Shown here: positions 1-8,802 of the stretch, one piece after another | Position numbering within the stretch: the stretch's first letter is position 1 | How the letters are laid out: the number at the start of each line of letters is the position of its first letter | NCBI GenBank assembly: GCA_012517995.1 | Contig: JAAYTS010000147.1 | Location: forward strand, 1-43,692 | Length of the DNA stretch: 43,692 nucleotides | Direction: 5' to 3' | Source of the DNA: Clostridium sp. | Lineage (GTDB): Bacteria; Bacillota; Clostridia; Acetivibrionales; Acetivibrionaceae | The notes under the pieces: generated by a model | Told to the model about the DNA's origin: nothing | Databases searched by the model: none | What the model saw: the letters and a program-made list of their open reading frames with translations, nothing else | Made by a program: the position numbers and the translations under genes

Positions 1-897
1 ACATATTCTATGGAGGGTTTAAAAGAATTTCCTCTAAATATAAAGTTTGAAGACATTGATATGTTTGAGGAAGTTTACTCTGAAGAAGGGGGAAGCTTTA
101 CTAAAAATATAAAAATTCATATTCCTGAAAATTTGTCTCCTGTTAAAAAAATGTTTTTTGCCAAAAAGTACTTATTATCTTATAAGGTAAGTTTTAATGG
201 AACAGAGTTTTACTATCCATCTAGTGTGGATGCAAATTTACAGGTATGGAAACTTATGCCTTTGAGAATTTTAATGGGAATAATTTTATTGTTATTGTTA
301 GTGGTAGCTATTGTTTTTCTAATTACAAAAAGAAGAAATCTACTGCCTTTAAAAAAACCCCAATTAGCTCTAGAAGGTGTAGGAGACACTTTTATGGAAC
401 CTTTAAATGATAATTTTATAGTTAATAGAAGAAAAGATGCAAGGAAACTATTTATAGAATTTCCCTTCATTAAAGAGAATTTTCCTGATGTTTGGGGAGT
501 GGGAGATGCCTTTTTAATAAGATTTATAGATGATAAAGGGGAGTTTTGCGAAAAGCAGCTAACTTTTCACAAAAAGGGAAAATACACAATTAAGGTTTTG
601 GAAAAAAACACCCATCTGGTTTCAAGACAGCTAAATATTGTAATATATAGAGAAGAGATTATATCTTTAGGAAAAAAATTTTTAAAAGATATATTAGGAG
701 AAGATATTGAAATTAGTCCTACAATGACTTTAAGGGAAATATATCTTTCTTTAGAATCTAAAGTTTCAGAAAAAAAATATAGAATTTTGGAAAAAATATT
801 TGTTATTTTAGAAAAAGCAGTATATAGTTTAGATGTTATAGATAGGAATGATTACGAAATATTTTTAACTGTCATTAAAGGATATAAAATAAGTTAA
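1..897 (+). CDS. Membrane protein of MoxR/DUF58 operon, 5' truncated by window edge
   Basis: The reading frame is open from base 1 with no stop. The first ATG at 10 has no recognisable ribosome binding site visible, so this is probably the C-terminal part of a longer protein. About 80 residues of likely extracytoplasmic sequence are followed by one strong membrane segment (about residues 84-106 counted from the ATG at 10), then a basic stop-transfer stretch and about 190 mostly soluble residues presumed cytoplasmic. It lies upstream of MoxR and DUF58 genes. In such operons this place is often taken by BatD-like or DUF4129-like single-pass proteins, and that is the best guess here, by layout only. 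No catalytic motif was recognised. Confidence 0.6.
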   Translation, partial: TYSMEGLKEFPLNIKFEDIDMFEEVYSEEGGSFTKNIKIHIPENLSPVKKMFFAKKYLLSYKVSFNGTEFYYPSSVDANLQVWKLMPLRILMGIILLLLLVVAIVFLITKRRNLLPLKKPQLALEGVGDTFMEPLNDNFIVNRRKDARKLFIEFPFIKENFPDVWGVGDAFLIRFIDDKGEFCEKQLTFHKKGKYTIKVLEKNTHLVSRQLNIVIYREEIISLGKKFLKDILGEDIEISPTMTLREIYLSLESKVSEKKYRILEKIFVILEKAVYSLDVIDRNDYEIFLTVIKGYKIS

Positions 898-935
898 TGT
901 ATACGTGAAGAAACAAAATATACAGGAGGAATAGA

Positions 936-2096
936 ATGTACTCAAAAAATATACAGGAAAAAAACAACACTTTTAAAAATCTTATGATTTATCCAGCGAT
1001 TTTTAGTGTGCTTGTGTTTTTTTCATGGTATTGCTTTTTGTGGTCAGAAAGCCGTTGGTATCATTTAAAAGAGCAAGTATACTTTTTAATTTTTCCTGTA
1101 TGTATATTCTTTTTAACAATTAGTATTAAGAAAATTTTTGTTTTTTTTCTAAAGGGTAAAAATGCAGAATATATAGGAAAATTAATTGTTACATTTGGAA
1201 TCGGTTGGGCTGTATTTTTATTTTTTTATTTTGTTTCAGGTTATGAACATTTTAAAAATGCAAGTATAGGAATTCTCTTTTTTACTACAGCAGTTCTTAT
1301 GTATAAATTAAGAGAATTTTATAAAAGCAGCGTGTATTCAGAAAGTATTATTATTGCAGCTTCTTATATTATAGCAGGAGCCACTGTAGAAATTATGCAT
1401 GATGCACTATGGCCTGATACACAGAACTCTATTAATATAGTTTTATTACTTTCATTTATAATTCTTTCTATTATGCAATTAATATCTTTAATGGATATTA
1501 CAGGAAAACCAAAATTAATTAAAATTTCTATGTGGCTTAAAAAAAATCATTTATTAAAATTTATAGTAATAAGCACTGCACTTTTAATGCTAATTGATGT
1601 AAGGAGGGTTATTTTGCTTAAAGATGTAAAAAGTGGATGGATTTTTGTTTTTGTTGTTTTGCTTGTGGTTTTTATTCTTATTATAACTAGTATTAGGAGA
1701 GCAATAAGGGAAGAGCCAGATGTAAGACTAAAAAAACATTTGCAGAGAATAACCTATGACAAAATAAGGGATATTTCCAGCATTTCTGCATATGTGGATG
1801 ATTTTATATCAACAGGTAGAAAAAGTGGATTAACTTCTTATCTTTTTTATATGGCATACAGGGTTGAAATCCCTGTAGTTACAGCAAGCAAAATAATAGC
1901 TCCCATTTTAGAGTATAAAGATATTGAGGTTTCAGAAATAATGTCAAAAAAAAATTATAAAATCATAGAGGAGAGAAATAAGCAAAACAGGATAAAAGTG
2001 GTGAAAAATGTTACTGATAATTTAGAACTTTATGGAAGGGGTAAGCATTATGAATACAGAGGAGTTTCAACAATTAATGCAAAAAACAATAGATGA
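936..2096 (+). CDS. Polytopic membrane protein, unknown function (MoxR/DUF58 operon)
   Basis: The 386-residue protein starts at an ATG preceded by AGGAGG at ideal spacing. About eight hydrophobic segments span roughly residues 10-255. A hydrophilic, basic C-terminal tail of about 130 residues follows and is probably cytoplasmic. Its 3' end overlaps the start of the MoxR ATPase gene by 47 bases, which suggests coupled translation. I do not recognise the family. The position fits a membrane partner of the MoxR/DUF58 pair. The tail, rich in Lys, Arg and Glu, is the obvious surface for contact with the ATPase, but that is inference. Confidence 0.75.
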   Translation: MYSKNIQEKNNTFKNLMIYPAIFSVLVFFSWYCFLWSESRWYHLKEQVYFLIFPVCIFFLTISIKKIFVFFLKGKNAEYIGKLIVTFGIGWAVFLFFYFVSGYEHFKNASIGILFFTTAVLMYKLREFYKSSVYSESIIIAASYIIAGATVEIMHDALWPDTQNSINIVLLLSFIILSIMQLISLMDITGKPKLIKISMWLKKNHLLKFIVISTALLMLIDVRRVILLKDVKSGWIFVFVVLLVVFILIITSIRRAIREEPDVRLKKHLQRITYDKIRDISSISAYVDDFISTGRKSGLTSYLFYMAYRVEIPVVTASKIIAPILEYKDIEVSEIMSKKNYKIIEERNKQNRIKVVKNVTDNLELYGRGKHYEYRGVSTINAKNNR

Positions 2097-3036
2097 AATA
2101 GGAAAGGTTTTTGTAACAGAAGACCAGTCCCTTGTAAAAAAAATATTATGTGGTTTTTTGGCTGGAGGTCATATACTTTTTGAGGATAATCCAGGGCTTG
2201 GAAAAACCCTATTGGTGAAAATTTTAGCCAAAGTAACAGGATGTGAATGGAAGAGAATTCAGTTTACTCCTGATCTAATGCCTTCAGATATTTTAGGTAC
2301 AAAGATATGGAAGGGGACTTCTTTAGGATTTGAACTTGAAAAAGGACCGATATTTACAAATTTTCTTCTTGCTGATGAAATAAACAGGGCAATGCCCAAA
2401 AGTCAGTCGGCACTCCTTGAAGCAATGGAAGAAAGACAGGTTTCCATTGAGGGGACAACCCATGTATTAAAACCTCCATTTATAGTAATGGCAACTCAAA
2501 ACCCCATTGAAATGGAAGGGACCTATCCACTGCCAGAAGCTCAAATGGACAGATTTATGATGAAGCTGTCCTTAGGATATTTAAAAAGTGAAGAAAAAGA
2601 GTGCCAGGTTTTAAAAAGAAGAATTTCATGGCAAAAAGATGATCCTACTATGGATATACAGTCAGTTATTAGTATGGATCAAATATTAATGATTCAAAAG
2701 CAAGTTGAAAAGGTTTATGTGGATGATAATGTTTTAATGTATATAACCAGGATAATTAGAAAAACCAGACTAGATTCTAGTGTTAAAATTGGTGCAAGTC
2801 CAAGGGGAGGACTGGCCTTATTAAAGCTTTCCAGAGCAAATGCTCTTATGGATGGAAGAGATTATGTTATTCCAGATGATGTTAAGTTTATTGCAGTTGA
2901 TGCCTTAGCTCACAGAATAATACTTCATGTGGAACATATATTAGAAGGAAGAACACCGGAGACAATTATAAAAAATATTCTCAAAAATGTAGAAGTGCCC
3001 AAAAGTTACAGAAGAGATAATGTGGGAGGTTTTTAA
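2050..3036 (+). CDS. MoxR family AAA+ ATPase
   Basis: The family consists of AAA+ chaperone-like ATPases that act with DUF58/VWA partners in maturation or stress functions. Visible motifs are Walker A NPGLGKT (residues 47-53), Walker B LLADEIN (106-112), sensor 1 ATQNP (148-152) and the family signature GTYPLPEAQMDRF just after it. The length of 328 residues is normal. The start is placed at the ATG at 2050, where AAGGGG sits about 8 bases upstream; an in-frame ATG at 2032 has no good site. The gene overlaps the preceding membrane protein and is followed two bases later by the DUF58 gene, so the three are surely co-transcribed. The client is unknown. Confidence 0.95.
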   Translation: MNTEEFQQLMQKTIDEIGKVFVTEDQSLVKKILCGFLAGGHILFEDNPGLGKTLLVKILAKVTGCEWKRIQFTPDLMPSDILGTKIWKGTSLGFELEKGPIFTNFLLADEINRAMPKSQSALLEAMEERQVSIEGTTHVLKPPFIVMATQNPIEMEGTYPLPEAQMDRFMMKLSLGYLKSEEKECQVLKRRISWQKDDPTMDIQSVISMDQILMIQKQVEKVYVDDNVLMYITRIIRKTRLDSSVKIGASPRGGLALLKLSRANALMDGRDYVIPDDVKFIAVDALAHRIILHVEHILEGRTPETIIKNILKNVEVPKSYRRDNVGGF

Positions 3037-3038
3037 TA

Positions 3039-4364
3039 ATGCAGAGGTATATTTTTATTTTAAGCTCTGTATTTTTAATTCTTTTAATATCTGGTTTTTT
3101 GTTTGCAAACAATATATTGTTGATGATATCATTTATTCCTTTGGCATTTTTGGCAGTTGGGTATTTTGTAGAAGGACCAAAAAATATATCCATTAAAAAA
3201 AATATTTCTAAAAAAAGAGCCACAGTAGGGGAAGTATTAGATGTGGAGTTAGAGGTGTCTATAGAGTCGGGAATTGGACCTGTACAAATAAGTGATTTTA
3301 TTCCCCAGCATTTTGAATTAGTTGAAGGAAGTAATTTTTGCACTGTATGGAAGGGTAATGAACCTAGAAAGACAAACATTTTTTATAAAATCAAATGTAC
3401 AACATCAGGTATTTACCCATTAAATGAAACAAGATGGAAATCAGGACATATCATTTGTAATTATTGGAAGAACGGAAGCTGTAAAAATGATATTTCTATA
3501 GAGATTACCCCAAGACTTTTGGAATTAAAAAAAGTAAGAGGGGTATCAGTAACAAGCAAGATTCCAATGCCACAGGGAGCAGTGGCAAGTATGGGAATGA
3601 CTACAAATGACTTTAAAGAAATACGTTTATACTATCCGGGAGACCCCTTTAAGTCCATTAACTGGAAGGCCACTTCTAGAAATCTGGTAAAAGGGGATAT
3701 ATGGCCTGTGGTAAATGAATTTGAAAAAGAAGGTAAAAAGTCGGTCTGGATTTTTTTGGATACATCGAAAATAATGGGGTACGGTACAAATATAAAAAGT
3801 GTAATGGAATATTCCATTGAGGCGGTAAATGGATTGGGAGATTACTATTTAAAACAAAATTGCAATTTGGCATTTGTAACATATGGAGGGGAGAGGGAAG
3901 TTTTTGTTCCTCCTGGAACAGGAAAGCAGCAGTATTTTAAAATATTAAAAGAATTAATGAATATAAAAAACAATTATTTCAAACTTGATGATTTTTATAG
4001 AGCGGTAAAGTCTCTTGACGATGTAGTATATTCCTTTAAAAGCTATTTTCCAGGCCTTAGACCTATGTTTGTTATTATTACAAGATTTTGCAACAACAAT
4101 TATTATGAGGTTCAAAATGCAGTGGACACTATGTCCCGTTATACAAGCAAAAATGGTCTTTTGCCAAATATACTGGTATTAAATATCGTAGGCTATGAAT
4201 TGATGGCGGAAAACCAAACAGAAAAAATGGCCTCTAGTATTCTCCAATCAATGAATGTAATAATATCTAAAGATTTAAGAAAGCAATGTATTTGGATTGA
4301 CTGGAATCCTGTAAAGGAAAGTTTGACAGGTGCACTTTTAAAACAGGTGGTGGGATATACATGA
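3039..4364 (+). CDS. DUF58 domain-containing membrane protein
   Basis: The 441-residue protein begins with two close hydrophobic segments (about residues 3-45), as is usual for DUF58 proteins. The DUF58 signature YYPGDPFKSINWKATSRN lies near residue 200, followed by a VWA-like region with WIFLDTS around residue 240. DUF58 proteins are the standard partners of MoxR ATPases. The gene follows moxR by two bases, and its stop overlaps the next start in an ATGA arrangement. The family is certain; the biological role of this particular pair is not known. Confidence 0.93.
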   Translation: MQRYIFILSSVFLILLISGFLFANNILLMISFIPLAFLAVGYFVEGPKNISIKKNISKKRATVGEVLDVELEVSIESGIGPVQISDFIPQHFELVEGSNFCTVWKGNEPRKTNIFYKIKCTTSGIYPLNETRWKSGHIICNYWKNGSCKNDISIEITPRLLELKKVRGVSVTSKIPMPQGAVASMGMTTNDFKEIRLYYPGDPFKSINWKATSRNLVKGDIWPVVNEFEKEGKKSVWIFLDTSKIMGYGTNIKSVMEYSIEAVNGLGDYYLKQNCNLAFVTYGGEREVFVPPGTGKQQYFKILKELMNIKNNYFKLDDFYRAVKSLDDVVYSFKSYFPGLRPMFVIITRFCNNNYYEVQNAVDTMSRYTSKNGLLPNILVLNIVGYELMAENQTEKMASSILQSMNVIISKDLRKQCIWIDWNPVKESLTGALLKQVVGYT

Positions 4365-4987
4365 AGTATAAATTATCGGTAGCGTCCATATCTATGATGG
4401 CTTTTGCATATATAATTTCATACTATTTGTTATACAGTACTCCACCATATCAAGCTATGGTAAATGGAGAAGCTCTCAATGTAAGAGGCATAATTTTTAC
4501 AAACCTTATAACTGTAGTTTTTGTGATTATTGCACATTATTTAAAAAAAAGCATTTATAAAGCAATGGCTATTGTATGTATACTTTTTTCTTCATTTGCA
4601 GTGTTACCCCATTCAAGATTTTTAATTGGTTCAAATGAAATTGAGAATTTCATTCCCATAGAATTAACTGCTGTTATGATATTAGCAGTTGTTGTTCTTT
4701 TGATGTTTTCATTGAGATTTAATAAATACAAAGAGTATTATAAAGAATGGTATTCTGAGGGAGTGGAAGAAAAAGAAATACATAAAATACTAGCACAAAA
4801 AACCAAATTTTATTCACTTTTTAATATTTTAATAACTGGCATTTGTCTTTTTTTGGTAAGTGTAGGATTTAAAATGCTTTATGAAAATGCTTCGGCTTCT
4901 TTTATTATATTTACTGCCTTTTTAGGTCTTGCTCTTATTACAGGGTGTATTGTATTTATATCAAGAAGCATATTTTTCACAAAATAA
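4361..4987 (+). CDS. Six-segment membrane protein, unknown function
   Basis: A 208-residue protein whose ATG overlaps the stop of the DUF58 gene (ATGA), so translation is probably coupled. Six hydrophobic segments can be seen, with a charged loop of about 45 residues (near 120-160, rich in Lys, Glu and Tyr) between the fourth and fifth. I recognise no family or catalytic motif. Its place at the end of the MoxR/DUF58 operon suggests it belongs to the same membrane complex. MoxR operons often end with a transglutaminase-like gene, but there is no Cys-His-Asp core here. Confidence 0.8.
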   Translation: MKYKLSVASISMMAFAYIISYYLLYSTPPYQAMVNGEALNVRGIIFTNLITVVFVIIAHYLKKSIYKAMAIVCILFSSFAVLPHSRFLIGSNEIENFIPIELTAVMILAVVVLLMFSLRFNKYKEYYKEWYSEGVEEKEIHKILAQKTKFYSLFNILITGICLFLVSVGFKMLYENASASFIIFTAFLGLALITGCIVFISRSIFFTK

Positions 4988-5011
4988 AATACTTTTTAGG
5001 AGTGAAATTTT

Positions 5012-6295
5012 ATGAAAAAACGCAATACAATAGGAGTTATGCTTACTGATATAAATGGAAGTTATTTGACTGATTTTTGGTTGATGATGGAAAAGGCTTC
5101 AAAAGAATATGATTGTAATCTATTTGTCTGTGATGGAAGGTCATTAAGATATAATAAAGACACAGATGGAAAGCACTCTATTGTATATGGTTTTGAGGAT
5201 AAAAAAATAATTGATGGTCTTGTAATACTGTCTTCATCAGTTGCAAGTTTTATAGACGACCTGGAATTTGATTTGTTTTTAAAGCAATTTGAAGGTATAC
5301 CTATTGTGTCTGTGGGAAAGGTAATACCTAGTGCTACAAGCATATTAGTTGACAACAAAGAGGGAATGAAGGAACAAATAAGACATCTTATAAATAAGCA
5401 TGGCTATAGAAAAATAGCATTTGTAAAAGGACCTGAAACCAACTTAGAGGCTATTGAGAGATATGAGGCTTATCTGGAGGTTTTAGAAGAGAACAATATA
5501 AAATTAGATTCTGATATTATATTTCAGGGGGATTTTATTTCTCATACTGGGTATGAAATAATGAAAAACATAATTGTAGAGAATATACAGTATGATGCAA
5601 TTGTTTTTTCTAATGATGATATGGCACTAGGTGCTAAAAGGGCCATAAAAGATTTGTCTGAAATATATGATTTTGATGCTGCTAAAAAATCTATAATGTG
5701 TGGATTTGATGATTCAATTAATTTGAATTTTATAAAATCGCATCTTACAACAGTAAGACAGCCCTTTGAAGAAATTTGCAACATCTCATTAAAAACACTA
5801 ATTGATAAAATTAATGGAAAGGATACTAAGGAAGTTTATAAAGTTCCTTCTGTTTTAGTTGTAAGACAAAGTTGCGGATGTAAATCGGGTAAAAATCCTA
5901 ATGAAATTTCAGAAAATTATTTTAAACTAGTTTCAAATATAAGGATGGATGAAAACATACAAACTTACTCATTAGAAGATGCTTTTATGCTTTTAGAAAA
6001 AGATTTAGATTCATTAGAAAATTTAATAAGAAAAGTCTCCCACAATCTTATGACACCTATTATGTCTATATCTGGTGCCGCTACTGTTTTAGAAGATTTG
6101 GTGGATGAATATAAAGAATCAATAGGGGATAATGATGTAACCAATGAAGACCATTATGAAATCTCAAATGAAATGAAAAAATGGATAGAGAAGATAAAAG
6201 ATTTTAACTCATACATATCAAGAACTGTTTCAACTGCTAAAAGTCAGGCAGTTCAGTTAAAGGCAGATATTACAAATAAATTGCCTAAAAGATAA
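5012..6295 (+). CDS. LacI-type periplasmic-binding-like sensor fused to orphan DHp (H-box) helices
   Basis: The start at ATG 5012 follows AGGAGTG. Residues 1 to about 290 form a LacI/PurR-type ligand-binding domain (IGVMLTDINGSYLTDFW, then FSNDDMALGAKRAI and CGFDD) with no N-terminal DNA-binding helix-turn-helix and no signal peptide, so it is cytoplasmic. It ends in RQSCGC, a junction I associate with clostridial sensors in which this domain is joined to GGDEF or kinase domains. Residues about 315-427 hold KVSHNLMTPIMSIS, an H-box look-alike with His344, and a second long helix, as in a histidine-kinase DHp domain. The ATP-binding domain (N, G1, G2 boxes) is absent and the protein simply stops. 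It could be a phosphotransfer or dimerisation protein, or a truncated kinase. Confidence 0.8.
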   Translation: MKKRNTIGVMLTDINGSYLTDFWLMMEKASKEYDCNLFVCDGRSLRYNKDTDGKHSIVYGFEDKKIIDGLVILSSSVASFIDDLEFDLFLKQFEGIPIVSVGKVIPSATSILVDNKEGMKEQIRHLINKHGYRKIAFVKGPETNLEAIERYEAYLEVLEENNIKLDSDIIFQGDFISHTGYEIMKNIIVENIQYDAIVFSNDDMALGAKRAIKDLSEIYDFDAAKKSIMCGFDDSINLNFIKSHLTTVRQPFEEICNISLKTLIDKINGKDTKEVYKVPSVLVVRQSCGCKSGKNPNEISENYFKLVSNIRMDENIQTYSLEDAFMLLEKDLDSLENLIRKVSHNLMTPIMSISGAATVLEDLVDEYKESIGDNDVTNEDHYEISNEMKKWIEKIKDFNSYISRTVSTAKSQAVQLKADITNKLPKR

Positions 6296-6382
6296 AGCCA
6301 ACTTAGTTAACTATAAAATAAAATGTCCATTCTTCCGATAAAATAATAGGATGCTGAAATTCAAAAAGAAGGAGATGCTGTT

Positions 6383-7438
6383 ATGATTGAACTAAGGGAA
6401 TTGTTAAGAATGGGCGTTGCACAAAAGGCTTCAGATATACATATAACTGTTGGAAGAGCCCCTTCTTTTCGAATTAACGGAGAAATGGCACCAATTGATG
6501 CAAAAGAACTTACGCCAGAGGAAACTAAACAGTATGCAAGGGAATGTCTGGGCAAAGAAAAATTTGACGAGCTATTGGCAGAAGGTGATGTGGACTTTTC
6601 AATGACAGTTCCAGGAGTTTCAAGATTTCGTGTAAATGCTTTTTTCCAACGTGGTTCTATTGCAATAGTTTTCAGAGTATTAGCTTCAGAAATTCCCACA
6701 ATTGATAATTTGAACCTCCCTCCTATAATTAAAGAATTGTGCAAAACAAAAGAAGGACTGATATTGGTTACAGGTCCTACTGGAAGTGGTAAATCTACAA
6801 CTATGGCAGCTATAATAAATGAAATAAACGCAAATAAAGGTGGACATATTCTAACGCTGGAAGATCCAATAGAATATATATTTAAACATGAAAAGTGTAT
6901 TGTCAATCAAAGAGAAATAGGGCAGGATGGCAAAACATATGCAAGAGCTTTAAGAGCTTCCTTAAGAGAAGACCCAGATGTAATATTTATAGGTGAGATG
7001 AGGGATGTAGAGTCCATCAGTATAGCTGTTACAGCAGCAGAAACAGGCCATCTTGTTTTGTCAACACTTCACACTTTAGGTGCAGCAAAAACATTGGACA
7101 GGCTTATAGACGTATTTCCAGCTGACCAGCAACAGCAGATAAGAGTGCAGGTTTCAGGTGCTTTAAAAGCAGTTGTTTCTCAAAGACTTATTCCTAATAT
7201 TGAGCGCAAAGGTCGAGTTGCAGCTTTTGAAATTATGATTGTAACCCCGGCTATAAGTAATTTAATAAGAGAGGGAAAAGCTACAGGTATTAACACATGT
7301 ATTCAGACAGGGTACAGTCAGGGTATGCAGTTAATGGACAAGCATATAGCGGATTTATATAATGAGGGCAAAATTTTAAAAGAAGATGCATATGCCTATT
7401 GTGTGGACAAAGAAGCAATGAGAAGGTATATAGGTTAG
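6383..7438 (+). CDS. pilT: PilT-type twitching motility retraction ATPase (copy 1)
   Basis: PilT hexamers power retraction of type IV pili at the cytoplasmic face of the membrane. The 351-residue length is typical. The N-terminal domain begins with QKASDIHITVGRAPSFRING. Walker A GPTGSGKST lies at about 131-139 and the Asp-box/Walker B REDPDVIFIGEMRD near 195-208, followed by the His-box STLHTLGAAKTLDRLIDVFP. AISNLIREGK near the C terminus matches the AIRNLIRE motif that PilT needs for retraction. AAGGAGATG precedes the ATG. No pilin, PilB or PilC gene adjoins; a second copy lies 0.2 kb downstream. ComGA-type or PilB ATPases are less likely because of length and the AIRNLIRE-like motif. Confidence 0.93.
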   Translation: MIELRELLRMGVAQKASDIHITVGRAPSFRINGEMAPIDAKELTPEETKQYARECLGKEKFDELLAEGDVDFSMTVPGVSRFRVNAFFQRGSIAIVFRVLASEIPTIDNLNLPPIIKELCKTKEGLILVTGPTGSGKSTTMAAIINEINANKGGHILTLEDPIEYIFKHEKCIVNQREIGQDGKTYARALRASLREDPDVIFIGEMRDVESISIAVTAAETGHLVLSTLHTLGAAKTLDRLIDVFPADQQQQIRVQVSGALKAVVSQRLIPNIERKGRVAAFEIMIVTPAISNLIREGKATGINTCIQTGYSQGMQLMDKHIADLYNEGKILKEDAYAYCVDKEAMRRYIG

Positions 7439-7462
7439 GCGTATAAAAAAATTCATAAAAAA

Positions 7463-7504
7463 TATATAAAAGCTCCATCTTCTATAAGATGGAGCTTTTA
7501 TATA
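7463..7504 (+). terminator. Hairpin terminator between the two pilT copies
   Basis: A perfect 19-bp inverted repeat (arms 7463-7481 and 7486-7504, loop CTAT) lies 24 bases after the first pilT stop. The core AGCTCCATCTT/AAGATGGAGCT is GC-containing. The U-rich part is inside the 3' arm (CTTTTATATA) rather than a clean T-run, so efficiency is uncertain. It separates the two pilT genes into different transcription units. Confidence 0.7.
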
Positions 7505-7649
7505 TGTATGTAAAGATACAGTGTGTGGATTATATCTTTATTGTTTATTGACTAAACTTCTGTGAAATGCTATTATATGCATACTTAGAAAAGAAAAATC
7601 ACACCATTAGAGGTTTTCTATTTATTTAAAAAATTAGGGAGTGATAATT

Positions 7650-8708
7650 TTGATTGGGTTGGATCAATTGTTAAGATTAGCAGTTAAACACAAGGCGTCA
7701 GATATACATATTACAGTAGGACGACCTCCAGCCTTTAGAATTAATGGACGGATGAGGACAATTCCAGCAGAAAAATTATCAGAAGAGGATACCCGGCGTT
7801 ATGCAAGGGAGTGTCTTAGCAATGAAAAATATGAACAGCTTTTATCATTAGGGGAAGTTGATTACACAATTTCCATACCTGGTATTTCCAGATTCAGATT
7901 AAACGCATTTTTTCAAAAGGGTAATATAGCAATGGCATTTCGGGTGCTCCCATCAAAAATTCCAACATTCGAAGAATTAGGGTTTCCTCCTGTGATAAAA
8001 GATATATGCAAAATAAGAGAAGGGCTAATATTGGTTACAGGTCCTACTGGAAGTGGTAAATCTACAACCATGGCATCTATAATAGATGAAATAAACTCCA
8101 CAATAGATGGACATATACTAACATTAGAAGACCCAATTGAATTTGTTTTTGACCACAAAAGATGTATTGTCAATCAAAGAGAAATAGGAAAAGACAGTAA
8201 AACATATGCAAATGCTTTAAGAGCTTCCTTAAGAGAAGATCCAGATGTAATATTTATAGGAGAAATGAGGGATATTGAATCAATTGGTATAGCTGTAACT
8301 GCGGCAGAAACAGGTAATCTTGTTTTTTCCACATTACATACCCTTGGAGGGGCAAAGACCATTGACAGACTTATAGATGTATTTCCGCCAGACCAGCAGC
8401 AACAGATTAGAACACAAGTAGCAGGCGCCCTAAAAGCTGTTATATCTCAAAGGCTTATTCCTAAAGCAGATAATACTGGAAGAATTGCAGCAATTGAGAT
8501 TATGATTGTAACACCAGCTATAAGCAATTTGATAAGGGAAGGAAAGATAGCTGGAATAAATTCAGCTATCCAGACAGGGGTAAATTACGGGATGCAGCTT
8601 TTAGATAAATCTATAGCAGATTTATGCAAAAAGGGTGAAATTTCAAAAGAAAATGCTTATTTATATTGCGCAGATAAAGGTATGCTTAGAAGATTTTTAG
8701 ATGAATAA
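7650..8708 (+). CDS. pilT: PilT-type twitching motility ATPase (copy 2)
   Basis: A close paralogue of the gene before it, with the same motifs in the same places: KASDIHITVGRPPAFRING at the N terminus, Walker A GPTGSGKST near 131-139, DPDVIFIGEMRD, STLHTLGGAKTIDRLIDVFP and AISNLIREGK. I place the start at the TTG at 7650, because AGGGAG ends 8 bases before it and the protein then aligns from its first residue with copy 1. The GTG at 7641 lies inside the ribosome binding site. The length is 352 residues. Much nucleotide identity with copy 1 is kept around the Walker A and DPDV segments, indicating a gene duplication with later divergence in the N- and C-terminal parts. Confidence 0.92.
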   Translation: MIGLDQLLRLAVKHKASDIHITVGRPPAFRINGRMRTIPAEKLSEEDTRRYARECLSNEKYEQLLSLGEVDYTISIPGISRFRLNAFFQKGNIAMAFRVLPSKIPTFEELGFPPVIKDICKIREGLILVTGPTGSGKSTTMASIIDEINSTIDGHILTLEDPIEFVFDHKRCIVNQREIGKDSKTYANALRASLREDPDVIFIGEMRDIESIGIAVTAAETGNLVFSTLHTLGGAKTIDRLIDVFPPDQQQQIRTQVAGALKAVISQRLIPKADNTGRIAAIEIMIVTPAISNLIREGKIAGINSAIQTGVNYGMQLLDKSIADLCKKGEISKENAYLYCADKGMLRRFLDE

Positions 8709-8802
8709 TTTGTTTGAAAGAATAAAGATAAGGGTAGATAAAAAGTAATAAGTCAAACAAAACTTGTTTTGCATGTTTTGCAATATAAGGGGAGATGATA
8801 GT

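Noticed and set aside
6361-6906. 181-residue open frame on the minus strand
   Set aside because: It is the antisense shadow of the first pilT; it has no ribosome binding site and the plus-strand protein is unmistakable.
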